47,101 nucleotides of DNA from CAYOKT01 sp964404605. GTDB lineage: Bacteria; Electryoneota; Electryoneia; Electryoneales; Electryoneaceae. The DNA lies in the NCBI GenBank assembly GCA_964404605.1, contig CAYOKT010000013.1, positions 1 to 47,101 of the forward strand, given 5' to 3'. Below are positions 16,029 through 23,537 of the stretch, piece after piece. The notes beneath the pieces were generated by a model. The model was not told the DNA's origin and made no database searches. It saw only the letters and a program-made list of their open reading frames with translations. The translations under genes were made by a program, and so were the position numbers. How positions within the stretch are numbered: position 1 is the stretch's first letter; each line of letters starts with the position of its first letter.

Positions 16029-16147
16029 CGATCTCCACACGGACCGTGCTATTGCGCTTCAATCTTGTAAACTACCATCCACGCCCCGTTCCCACAAGCG
16101 ACCCGCGGCTTGGCAGCGACCCCGCCGACAGGACCGGAAGCCCCCCT

Positions 16148-17167
16148 TCACGGCTTCACTTCCAGGTTGCGCAGCCCCTCGGTGCAGTTGCCGCACATTC
16201 CGGGACGGCCGGCGGTCAGCATCCTCCGGCGGAACGCCTGGTACGCCCGCCCGCGCCATACCTCGGGGAAAGGCTGCTCCAGCGCATTTCCGAGGACGTG
16301 GCTTCCGTCCTTGTCGAAGCAGCAGGGCACGACCCGGCCGTCCGCGAGCACGGTGGCGCTGGTATAGATCCGGTCGCAGAAGAAGTGCGCCCCGCGCCGC
16401 AGCACCCAGCGGTCGCCTCTCAGATCGTAGCGGCGCAGACGCGGCTCCTCCGGCAGCCAGCGCTCCCCCTCCTCCCGCGCGGTATCCTCGAGCTGGGCGG
16501 TCTTGAACACCACCCGGTCCACCCCCCACCGTCGCGCGAGCCGCTTCGCCTCGTCCGCCTCCGGCAGGTTGTGGCGGAAGAGGATGAACTGCCAGGTGAG
16601 TTTCGGGTGGCGCACGCCTCGCTCCCGGCGCACCGCGACGATGTTCCTCACCCCGCGCTCGACCTTTTCGAAGCTGCCGCCGGTGCGATAGGCCAGGTGC
16701 GACTCCGCCGTCGCGCCGTCCAGCGAGAGGATCAGCTCGTGCAGGCCGGCATCGACCAGTTCGGCGGCGAGCAGTTCTTTTTCCAGCGGCTCGACGTTGG
16801 TCGAGAGCACCACCCGCGCGCCGGAGGAGGCGGCGTGCCGGATGATCGCCGCGATCTCGGGGTTGAGCAGCGGCTCGCCCTGGTTCCACAACTGCAACAG
16901 GGCGGGCGCGGGGCGCACGGCGTCCCAGATGCGGCGGAACTCCTCCAGGGTCAGCCGCGCCGCCGGGCGGGTCAGCTCGCCGCGGCCGAGGGCGCAGTGC
17001 GGGCAGCGGAGCTGGCAGGCGGTGGTCGGCTCGACCATCAGCATCGCCGGCGCGCCGAGGACCACCGGGCGGCGCGCGAGGCGGGAGAGCCCGGCGCCGA
17101 GGTAGGCCAGCGCGAGGTTGAGGAGCTGGCCGGCCGTGGGCAGGCGTGGGGGATGCTGCGTCGACAT
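16148..17167 (-). CDS. Radical SAM/SPASM domain protein
   Basis: The 339-residue protein has the radical SAM cluster motif CxxxCxxC as CQLRCPHC (Cys51, Cys55, Cys58), preceded by MVEPTTA. LWNQGEPLLNPEI fits the SAM-binding GGEP-like motif and LSLDGATAESH the barrel strand. The C-terminal SPASM region has a cysteine in FFCDR, VPCCFDKDGSHVLGN and CGNCTEG, enough ligands for an auxiliary iron-sulfur cluster. SPASM proteins often modify peptides or act as cofactor-maturation dehydrogenases, but no small precursor peptide is evident nearby. A 6-bp stem (ACAGCC at 17188 and its complement at 17199) lies in its leader. It is divergent from moxR. Substrate unknown. Confidence 0.9.
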   Translation of the reverse strand: MSTQHPPRLPTAGQLLNLALAYLGAGLSRLARRPVVLGAPAMLMVEPTTACQLRCPHCALGRGELTRPAARLTLEEFRRIWDAVRPAPALLQLWNQGEPLLNPEIAAIIRHAASSGARVVLSTNVEPLEKELLAAELVDAGLHELILSLDGATAESHLAYRTGGSFEKVERGVRNIVAVRRERGVRHPKLTWQFILFRHNLPEADEAKRLARRWGVDRVVFKTAQLEDTAREEGERWLPEEPRLRRYDLRGDRWVLRRGAHFFCDRIYTSATVLADGRVVPCCFDKDGSHVLGNALEQPFPEVWRGRAYQAFRRRMLTAGRPGMCGNCTEGLRNLEVKP

Positions 17168-17503
17168 GCCGCAAGTTTAACCCTGAAACAGCCCCGCCGG
17201 CTGTCTCCCGCCCCGGCCCCGCGAGATTTCCCGCCGCGGACTCGGAAAACCCGCTTCGCTCCCACCGTCCCTTCCCAACCACTCATCACCCGGCGCTCAA
17301 AAATCACTCCCGGGTTTGCCATTCCCGCCCGATACCCGGTACCGTCCCTATTCAAGCGGCCGGTTCTCGGCGAAGAAGTAACTTCCAAGCGCTGGTATTA
17401 CTACCTTTCGCCGATCGCGTCTCGCGGGGCCGGAACCTCGCGGATTACGGAGAGTACAAGAAAACCTGTACGACATCGTTCCTTTTTGCTGCATGGAGAC
17501 GTC
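17168..17503. promoter_or_regulatory. Divergent intergenic region between radical SAM gene and moxR
   Basis: This 336-bp region must carry the promoters of both divergent transcription units; it contains no tRNA or other recognisable RNA gene. Seen here are ACAGCC-CCGCC-GGCTGT (17188-17204), and near the moxR end an imperfect dyad, GTACA with TGTAC eight bases later. Sequence is less GC-rich toward moxR. No -35/-10 pair could be placed with confidence. Confidence 0.45.
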
Positions 17504-18493
17504 ATGGCGCAGGATATTCAGGCGATCACCGAGGATGTAGCGCGGAGCAGCGCTCCGATCCGGGCGTTGAGCGAGGAGATCGGCAAGGTCCTCGTCGGGC
17601 AGAACTACATGGTGGAGCGGCTCCTGGTCGGGCTGCTGGCGGACGGCCATGTCCTGCTCGAGGGCGTTCCCGGGCTGGCGAAGACCCTCGCGGTCAGCAG
17701 CCTGGCGCGGGCGATCGACGCCAGCTTCCACCGGTTGCAGTTCACCCCCGACCTGCTGCCCGCCGACCTGATCGGCACCCTGATCTACAACCCGCGTGAC
17801 GGCGGTTTCGAGACGAAGAAGGGGCCGGTGTTCGCCAACTTCATTCTCGCCGACGAGATCAACCGCGCGCCGGCGAAGGTGCAGAGCGCCCTGCTGGAGG
17901 CGATGCAGGAGCGCCAGGTGACCCTCGGCGACCGGACCCTGCCCCTGCCAGAGCCGTTCCTCGTCCTCGCGACCCAGAACCCGATCGAGCAGCAGGGCAC
18001 CTACCCCCTCCCCGAGGCGCAGGTGGACCGTTTCATGCTGAAACTGAGGGTGGACTATCCCGACCGGGAGGAGGAGCGTCGGATCCTGCGGCTGCACAGC
18101 GTCTCGCAGGTGCCGGAGATCCAGCCCGTCCTCGGTCCCGCCGACATCCTCGCCGCGCGGCGCGTCACCGAGCAGGTCTACGTGGATGAGAAGATCGAGA
18201 ATTACGTTCTCGACATCGTCTTCGCCACCCGCCGCCCCGACGAGTTCGGGCTGGACGACCTGAAGCCGCTCATCGCCTACGGCGCCAGCCCGCGGGCGAC
18301 ACTGTACCTGGTGAAGGCCGCCCGCGCCTGGGCGTACCTCCAGGGACGCGCCTTCGTCATCCCCGAGGACATCCGCGCCGTCGGGCATGACATCCTCCGC
18401 CACCGGGTGCTGCCCAGTTTCGAGGCGGAGGCCGAGGAGCGCAGCAGCGACGACATCGTCGAGGAGATTCTCCACGGGATCGAGGTTCCCTGA
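17504..18493 (+). CDS. moxR: MoxR-family AAA+ ATPase
   Basis: The 329-residue ATPase has Walker A GVPGLAKT (residues 54-61), the MoxR-typical Walker B DEINRAPAKVQSALLEAMQE, sensor ATQNPIEQQGTYPLPEAQVDRF and the C-terminal lid. MoxR proteins act as chaperone-like ATPases that work with VWA-domain partners in maturing enzymes or in stress tolerance. The start is an ATG with GGAG six bases before it; the frame stays open far upstream but that sequence is antisense to the radical SAM gene. It begins the seven-gene Bat cluster, with the DUF58 gene 87 bp downstream, and is presumably the cytosolic motor for the VWA proteins encoded after it. Confidence 0.95.
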   Translation: MAQDIQAITEDVARSSAPIRALSEEIGKVLVGQNYMVERLLVGLLADGHVLLEGVPGLAKTLAVSSLARAIDASFHRLQFTPDLLPADLIGTLIYNPRDGGFETKKGPVFANFILADEINRAPAKVQSALLEAMQERQVTLGDRTLPLPEPFLVLATQNPIEQQGTYPLPEAQVDRFMLKLRVDYPDREEERRILRLHSVSQVPEIQPVLGPADILAARRVTEQVYVDEKIENYVLDIVFATRRPDEFGLDDLKPLIAYGASPRATLYLVKAARAWAYLQGRAFVIPEDIRAVGHDILRHRVLPSFEAEAEERSSDDIVEEILHGIEVP

Positions 18494-18580
18494 TCCGGCC
18501 GGTCCGGCTCGGGTACGTTCATCGGGCGGCCCGCAGGGCACCTTTTCCACCGGGCGGCCGCCACTGACCAACGGGTCCGC

Positions 18581-19471
18581 ATGACGACACGAGAGCTGAT
18601 CCGCAAGGTCCGCACCATCGAGATCCGCACCCGCGGCGCGGTTTCCGAGCTGTTCAGCGGCGAGTACCACAGCGCCTTCAAGGGGCGCGGGATCGAGTTC
18701 TCCGAGGTGCGTGAGTACGTTCCGGGAGATGACATCCGCACCATCGACTGGAATGTCACCGCGCGCGAGGGGCGCCCCTTCGTGAAGCTCTTCGAGGAGG
18801 AGCGCGAGCTGGTGGTGATGCTGCTGGTGGATGTCTCCGCCTCGGGGGAGTTCGGCAGCGTCCGGCAGCGCAAGCGTGAACTCGCCGCGGAGCTGGCCGC
18901 CGTGCTCACCTTCAGCGCCATGCGGAACGACGACAAGGTCGGGCTGATCCTCTTCAGCGACCGGCTCGAAAGCTACGTTCCCCCGAAGAAGGGCACCTCG
19001 CACGCGCTGCGGATGATCCGCGACCTGCTCGCCTTCGAGGCCGCCGGGCGCGGCACGAACCTGGCCACGGGGCTCGATGTGCTGCTGCGCTCCCAGCGGA
19101 AACGGGCCATCGCCTTCCTGATCAGCGACTTTCAGGACGATGACCACGCCTGGCGGGAGGCGGCGAAGGTGGCCGCGCGGAAGCACGACCTGATCGCGCT
19201 GCACATCCTCGACCCCCGCGAGCGCTCCCTCCCCCCGGTGGGCTGGCTCCCCCTGCAGGACCCGGAATCCGGCGAGGTGGTCTGGACGGACAGCGGCAGC
19301 CGCACCCTGCGGGAGGCCTTCTCCCTCCGGCAGCGCCGTTTCCTGCGCGACCTGGACGGTTTCTGCAAACGGCAGCGGATCGACCGGGTGGAGATCGACC
19401 TCGCCCAGCCGGAACAGCCGTACCTCCGCCCGCTGGTCCGGTTTTTCCGCGAACGGGAGCGAAGGCGCTGA
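18581..19471 (+). CDS. DUF58 / VWA-like protein of the Bat operon
   Basis: The 296-residue protein has the DUF58 signature GIEFSEVREYVPGDDIRTID at about residues 38-57, followed by WNVTAR. A VWA-like fold follows with the metal-ion site motif DxSxS as DVSAS (Asp84, Ser86, Ser88) and LISDF later. No signal peptide or membrane helix is visible, so it is cytosolic or membrane-peripheral. DUF58 genes sit directly after moxR in many genomes and are thought to be the MoxR partner. The stop codon overlaps the next start by one base (TGATG), indicating coupled translation. Confidence 0.93.
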   Translation: MTTRELIRKVRTIEIRTRGAVSELFSGEYHSAFKGRGIEFSEVREYVPGDDIRTIDWNVTAREGRPFVKLFEEERELVVMLLVDVSASGEFGSVRQRKRELAAELAAVLTFSAMRNDDKVGLILFSDRLESYVPPKKGTSHALRMIRDLLAFEAAGRGTNLATGLDVLLRSQRKRAIAFLISDFQDDDHAWREAAKVAARKHDLIALHILDPRERSLPPVGWLPLQDPESGEVVWTDSGSRTLREAFSLRQRRFLRDLDGFCKRQRIDRVEIDLAQPEQPYLRPLVRFFRERERRR

Positions 19472-20619
19472 TGGCGGGCGGGAGGCGGAGAAACAGGGCG
19501 GGCGGGCCCATGCCCCTCACGCCGCGGGCGGCGGCCGCCCGCGCGGCGGCCGCCGCGCTCGCCCTCGCGGTGATCGCCGCCCTCGGGTTCGCGGAGCAGC
19601 GGGCCGGGGAGCCGCGCCTCACGGTCCAGCCGCCCGTCGCCACGGTCGGCGACCCCGTCCGGGTCACATTGACCCTTCCCGGCTTCCCGCCCGGGGAGAT
19701 CGGCTGGCCGCCGGTGGGCGACCGGCTCGGGGACCTCACGGTGCTGGGCGTCGACACGGCGCGGGGCCGGGCGTTGAAGAAGGCGGGCGGACCGCAGGTG
19801 AGCTGGATGGTGGCCGCCTACGACACCGGCAGCTTCTCCACCGGCGATCTCCTCGTCAGCACCCCGGCGGGCACCCTCTCCGTCCCCGGCGGCACCCTGC
19901 GAATCGTCAGCGTCCTCCCGGACAGCGGCGAGGCGGAGCTGAAGCCGCTGAAGGCGCAGGAGGACCTGCCGATCACCCTCCTCGACCTTCTCCGCTGGTG
20001 GGGGCCGTGGCTCGCGGGCGCTCTCCTCCTCGCCGCGGCGGCGTGGTGGGCCTGGAAGCGGCTCCGCCGCCCGGCCGCCGGGGAGGCCGGCAGCGAGCCG
20101 GAGGTGCCGCCCTACGAGGAGGCGAGGGCCGCCCTCGCCGCCCTGCGCGCGGACAACCCCCTGGCGCGCGGCGACCTGAAGGGCTATGTCAGCGCGCTGG
20201 TGGAGATCGCCAAGCGGCTGCTGGAGCGCGTCCACCGGGCGCCCGTCCTCGAGATGACCACCTGGGAGGTGCGCCGCTGGGCCTCGCGCAACGGGCTGCG
20301 CTGCGAACCCTCCCACCTGCTGCGCCTGCTGGAGGACGCCGACGGGGTCAAGTTCGCCAAGCTGGTCCTCGAGCCGGCGCGGTGCGAGGAGATGCTCCGG
20401 CAGGTCGAGTCGATCATCGAGGCGTACAAGCCCGCACCCCCGCCGGAGGGGAAAAACGGCGCGCCGGAAACGGGAGAGAAGGGCGGCGCGGCGGACACGG
20501 AAGCGGCCGATACCCCGGCGGGCGGGGAGGCCGGCGCAGATGGCCCCGCCGACGGCCCGGACCCTGCACGCCGGACGGCATCCGATGCCCGCGCTGAAAG
20601 CCGGGAGGGCGGGCGATGA
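19471..20619 (+). CDS. Short BatD-like membrane protein
   Basis: The 382-residue protein begins with a basic, Ala-rich hydrophobic stretch (signal anchor or signal peptide). A periplasmic Ig-like part follows (RLTVQPPVATVGDPVRVTLTL onward), then one membrane helix (WWGPWLAGALLLAAAAWWAW, about residues 174-193), and a cytosolic helical domain with YVSALVEIAKRLLERV and EMTTWEVRRWA. The last 60 residues are Glu/Gly/Pro-rich and probably disordered. The arrangement echoes BatD, which also combines periplasmic Ig domains, one helix and a cytosolic tail, but it is about half as long. It overlaps the next start by 4 bp. Assignment to a named family (perhaps DUF4381-like) is uncertain; its place in the Bat unit is clear. 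Confidence 0.75.
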   Translation: MAGGRRRNRAGGPMPLTPRAAAARAAAAALALAVIAALGFAEQRAGEPRLTVQPPVATVGDPVRVTLTLPGFPPGEIGWPPVGDRLGDLTVLGVDTARGRALKKAGGPQVSWMVAAYDTGSFSTGDLLVSTPAGTLSVPGGTLRIVSVLPDSGEAELKPLKAQEDLPITLLDLLRWWGPWLAGALLLAAAAWWAWKRLRRPAAGEAGSEPEVPPYEEARAALAALRADNPLARGDLKGYVSALVEIAKRLLERVHRAPVLEMTTWEVRRWASRNGLRCEPSHLLRLLEDADGVKFAKLVLEPARCEEMLRQVESIIEAYKPAPPPEGKNGAPETGEKGGAADTEAADTPAGGEAGADGPADGPDPARRTASDARAESREGGR

Positions 20620-21605
20620 TCGAGTGGGCCGACCCGTGGGCCTTCGCCCTCCTGCTCCTGCCGGTGCTCCTGCTCCTGTGGTACCTGCGCGGGCTGAAGC
20701 GCCCCGCCCCGACGGTTCTCTACCCCCCGGCGCGGGTGCTGCGCCCGATGATGGGCCGCGCCCGCCGCGCCCTGCGGCACCTCCCGGCCGCCCTGCGGCT
20801 GATCGCCATTCTCCTGTTGGTGGTCGCCCTCGCCAGGCCGCGAAAGGCGCTGGAGGAGGAGACCGTGCCGACCCGGGGGATCGACATCGTCATCGCGCTG
20901 GACATCTCGACGAGCATGCTCGCGCAGGACCTCAAGCCCAACCGTGTCGAGGCGGCGAAGCAGGTGGCGGAGGAGTTCATCGCCGGGCGCACCTCCGACC
21001 GCATCGGGCTGGTCATGTTCGCGGGCGAGGCCTACACCTGGTGCCCGCTGACCCTCGACTACAACGTCCTCGTCGAGTTGATGAAGCAGGTGCAGGCGGG
21101 CACGGTCACCGACGGGACCGGCATCGGCAAGGCGATCGCCACCGGCGCGAACCGGCTGCGCTCCTCCGATGCGAAGAGCCGGGTGCTGATCCTCCTCACC
21201 GACGGGGTGAACAACGTGGACCAGCCGGACCCGCTCACCGCCGCCCGCGCCGCCGCCGCGGTGGGGATCAAGATCTACACCATCGGCATCGGAACCCGCG
21301 GCACCGCCCGCGCCCCGGTGCAGACCCCCTTCGGGATACAATACCGCCAGGTGCGAGTGGAAATCGATGAGGAGCTGTTGCAACAGATCGCCGAGATGAC
21401 CGGCGGCCGGTATTTCCGCGCAACCTCCGCCGATGCCCTCCGGCGGATCTACAAGCGCATCGACGAGATGGAGACCAGCAGAATCGAGGTGCAGCACCTC
21501 CGCCGCTGGCGGGAGCTGTTCCGCCCCTGGGCGGCCCTCGCGCTGCTGCTGCTGCTCCTGGAACGGCTGCTGGCGCTGACCTGGCTGCGCAACCCCGCCG
21601 TCTGA
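20616..21605 (+). CDS. batA: BatA-type VWA membrane protein
   Basis: The 329-residue protein has two N-terminal membrane helices (about 8-24 and 59-74), a VWA domain with the MIDAS DxSxS as DISTS (Asp96, Ser98, Ser100), DGTGIGKAI (MIDAS threonine region) and LTDGVNN, and a C-terminal helix (FRPWAALALLLLLLERLLAL, ending near residue 322). This is the standard BatA layout, with the VWA domain between the second and last helix. Bat proteins are associated with aerotolerance in Bacteroides and with stress survival elsewhere; the mechanism is not settled. The ATG overlaps the previous stop (ATGA). A 102-bp gap follows before the next gene. Confidence 0.93.
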   Translation: MIEWADPWAFALLLLPVLLLLWYLRGLKRPAPTVLYPPARVLRPMMGRARRALRHLPAALRLIAILLLVVALARPRKALEEETVPTRGIDIVIALDISTSMLAQDLKPNRVEAAKQVAEEFIAGRTSDRIGLVMFAGEAYTWCPLTLDYNVLVELMKQVQAGTVTDGTGIGKAIATGANRLRSSDAKSRVLILLTDGVNNVDQPDPLTAARAAAAVGIKIYTIGIGTRGTARAPVQTPFGIQYRQVRVEIDEELLQQIAEMTGGRYFRATSADALRRIYKRIDEMETSRIEVQHLRRWRELFRPWAALALLLLLLERLLALTWLRNPAV

Positions 21606-21707
21606 CGGCTGTCCAACAGGCGGGGGGCGGCGACCGGAGGCGATGTTGGAGCGAATGAGAGAACAGGGAGCGGTTTTGGAACGACGACCGGGAGAAACCA
21701 GGAAGCC

Positions 21708-23537
21708 ATGATCCGCTGGGCTGAACCATTCTGGCTGCTGGCCCTGCTGGTGCCGGCCGCGCTGCTGCTGCTGGAGTTCGCGCTCCGCTTCCGCGACCGG
21801 GCGGCGCGGCGCCGGTTCGCCGCCGATCCGCTCTGGCGGCACCTCGCCCCCGGCCGCAGCGCTGCGCTGCGCCGGACACGGAGATGGCTCCTCCTCGCCG
21901 GGATGGCTTTCATCGCCCTCGCCCTCGCCGATCCCCGGATCGGCACCCGCTGGGAGGAGGTGAAGCGGGAGGGGATCGACATCTTCCTCTGCGTCGATGT
22001 CAGCCGCTCGATGGACACCGGCGACATCCGCCCCAGCCGCATCATGAAGGCCCGCTTTGAGCTGCGACGCTTCCTCCAGGGGCTGAAGGGCGACCGGGTG
22101 GGGATCGTTCCCTTCGCGGGCACCGCCTACCCGCTGATGCCGCTGACCCTCGACTATGACGCCGCGGCGATGTTCCTCGACCTCCTCGACACCCGCCTGA
22201 TCCCGACCCCCGGCACGGCCATCGCCGAGGCCATCGAAACCGCCCTCGCCTCCTTCCCGGAGGAGGAGGCGCGCGGACGGGCGATCCTGCTGATCAGCGA
22301 CGGCGAGGACCACGAGGGCGGCGCGGTCGAGGCGGCGAAAAAGGCCCGCGAGATGGGTGTGCCGGTGTACACCATCGGCATGGCCCTCGCCAAGGGGGAC
22401 CCGATCCCCCTGCTGGACGAGAACGGCGTGCCCTCCGGCTGGAAGAGGGACGATGAAGGGCACATCGTCACCAGCCGCCTCAACGAGGACCTGCTCCGCG
22501 GGATCGCCGACGTCTCCGGGGGGAAATACTGGCGGGCGACGCAGGGCGGCGGGGAGTTCCGCTCGGCCTACCGCGCCCTCCTCGGGCTCGACCGTAAGGA
22601 GATCGAGACCCGCCGGATCACCGATTACGAGGACCGCTTCCAGCCCCTGCTGGTCGCCGCCGTGCTGCTGCTCACGGCCGGTTTCATCCTCCCCGAGGGG
22701 CGGCGGACGCCACGGCCCGTCGGGCACGGCGGGAAGAAAACCCAAACCCTCCGCGGCAAGCGGAGAGGAACGGCGGCGAGGTCGAAACGGGCGGCCGTGC
22801 CGGCCGGAGCGGCCATCGCCCTTCTCCTTCTTTTCGGCGCCTCCCCCGCCGCCGCGCAGAAGGGGCACAAGCTCGTCAAGGAGGGGAACCGCCTCACGGT
22901 GGAGAAGAAGTACGACGACGCCCTGAGCCGCTACCTCGAGGCGAAGGCCCTCGGCGATTCCACCCGCCCCGAGCTGCTCTATGACCTCGGGGGGATCTAC
23001 GCGCGCAAGGGCGACATCGCCCGCGCCGATTCCCTCTACCGCAGCCTGCCGCCCGAGACCCGGCGGGACCTGCTGGCGCGGGCGGCCTACAACCGCGGGA
23101 CCGCCTTCGCGCAGCAGAAGGAGTACTCCAAGGCGCTGGACTCCTTCATCGAGTCGCTGAAGCTGAACCCCGGCGACGCGGACGCGAAGGCCAACCTCGA
23201 GCTGGCCCGCCGCATGCTCCGGCAGCAGCAGCAGCAACAACAGGAAGGCGACAAGAACCAGCAACAGAAGCAACAACAGGACAACCAGCAACAGCAGCAG
23301 GGCGGGGAGAAGAAGCAGCAACAGGACAACCAGCAGCAGGACAACCAGCAGCAACAGCCGGGCGAGGAAGACCAGCAGCAGGAGCAGGGCCCCCGGCAGC
23401 AGGAGGGCGAGAAGATGGACCGCGAGCTGGCCGAACGGTTCCTGAACCAGCTCAAGCAGGATGAGAAGGAGTTGCTGAAGAAGGTCGTCCGGCAGCAGAT
23501 TCCGGCGAAGAAGAAGAAAGTGAAGAAGGACTGGTGA
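21708..23537 (+). CDS. BatB-BatC fusion: VWA domain plus TPR and Gln-rich region
   Basis: The 609-residue product joins two usually separate Bat proteins. Residues 1-335 are BatB-like: two membrane helices, MIDAS DVSRS (Asp97, Ser99, Ser101), ISDGEDHEGG and a C-terminal helix (PLLVAAVLLLTAGFIL). After a basic linker comes a second signal-like hydrophobic segment (AGAAIALLLLFGASPAAAQ, about 366-384), as expected for the former BatC signal sequence. A TPR stretch (about 387-500) follows, then a Gln/Asn/Glu-rich low-complexity run and a Lys-rich end. Start ATG has AGGA five bases upstream. Fusion could be checked by reads, but frame and codon use run through without a break. Confidence 0.9.
   Translation: MIRWAEPFWLLALLVPAALLLLEFALRFRDRAARRRFAADPLWRHLAPGRSAALRRTRRWLLLAGMAFIALALADPRIGTRWEEVKREGIDIFLCVDVSRSMDTGDIRPSRIMKARFELRRFLQGLKGDRVGIVPFAGTAYPLMPLTLDYDAAAMFLDLLDTRLIPTPGTAIAEAIETALASFPEEEARGRAILLISDGEDHEGGAVEAAKKAREMGVPVYTIGMALAKGDPIPLLDENGVPSGWKRDDEGHIVTSRLNEDLLRGIADVSGGKYWRATQGGGEFRSAYRALLGLDRKEIETRRITDYEDRFQPLLVAAVLLLTAGFILPEGRRTPRPVGHGGKKTQTLRGKRRGTAARSKRAAVPAGAAIALLLLFGASPAAAQKGHKLVKEGNRLTVEKKYDDALSRYLEAKALGDSTRPELLYDLGGIYARKGDIARADSLYRSLPPETRRDLLARAAYNRGTAFAQQKEYSKALDSFIESLKLNPGDADAKANLELARRMLRQQQQQQQEGDKNQQQKQQQDNQQQQQGGEKKQQQDNQQQDNQQQQPGEEDQQQEQGPRQQEGEKMDRELAERFLNQLKQDEKELLKKVVRQQIPAKKKKVKKDW
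23222..23402 (+). repeat. CAG/CAA-rich low-complexity tract
   Basis: This is a run of mostly CAG and CAA codons with AAC, GAC, GAG and AAG interspersed, coding for the Gln-rich part of the BatB-BatC fusion. Mixed CAG/CAA use argues for selection on the protein rather than simple slippage. The tract may vary in length between strains. Confidence 0.85.

Noticed and set aside
15900..16147. SAM or cobalamin riboswitch before the methyltransferase/MTHFR gene
   Set aside because: The leader is about 119 bp and shows neither the SAM-I core nor a B12-box.
16059..17282. 407-codon minus-strand frame overlapping the radical SAM gene in another frame
   Set aside because: It lacks the CxxxCxxC motif in frame and is Arg/Pro/Gly-rich, whereas the overlapping frame has complete radical SAM and SPASM cysteines.
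17444..17480. GTACA-N8-TGTAC before moxR as a LexA/SOS-type box
   Set aside because: It matches no established LexA consensus and is only a 5-bp dyad.
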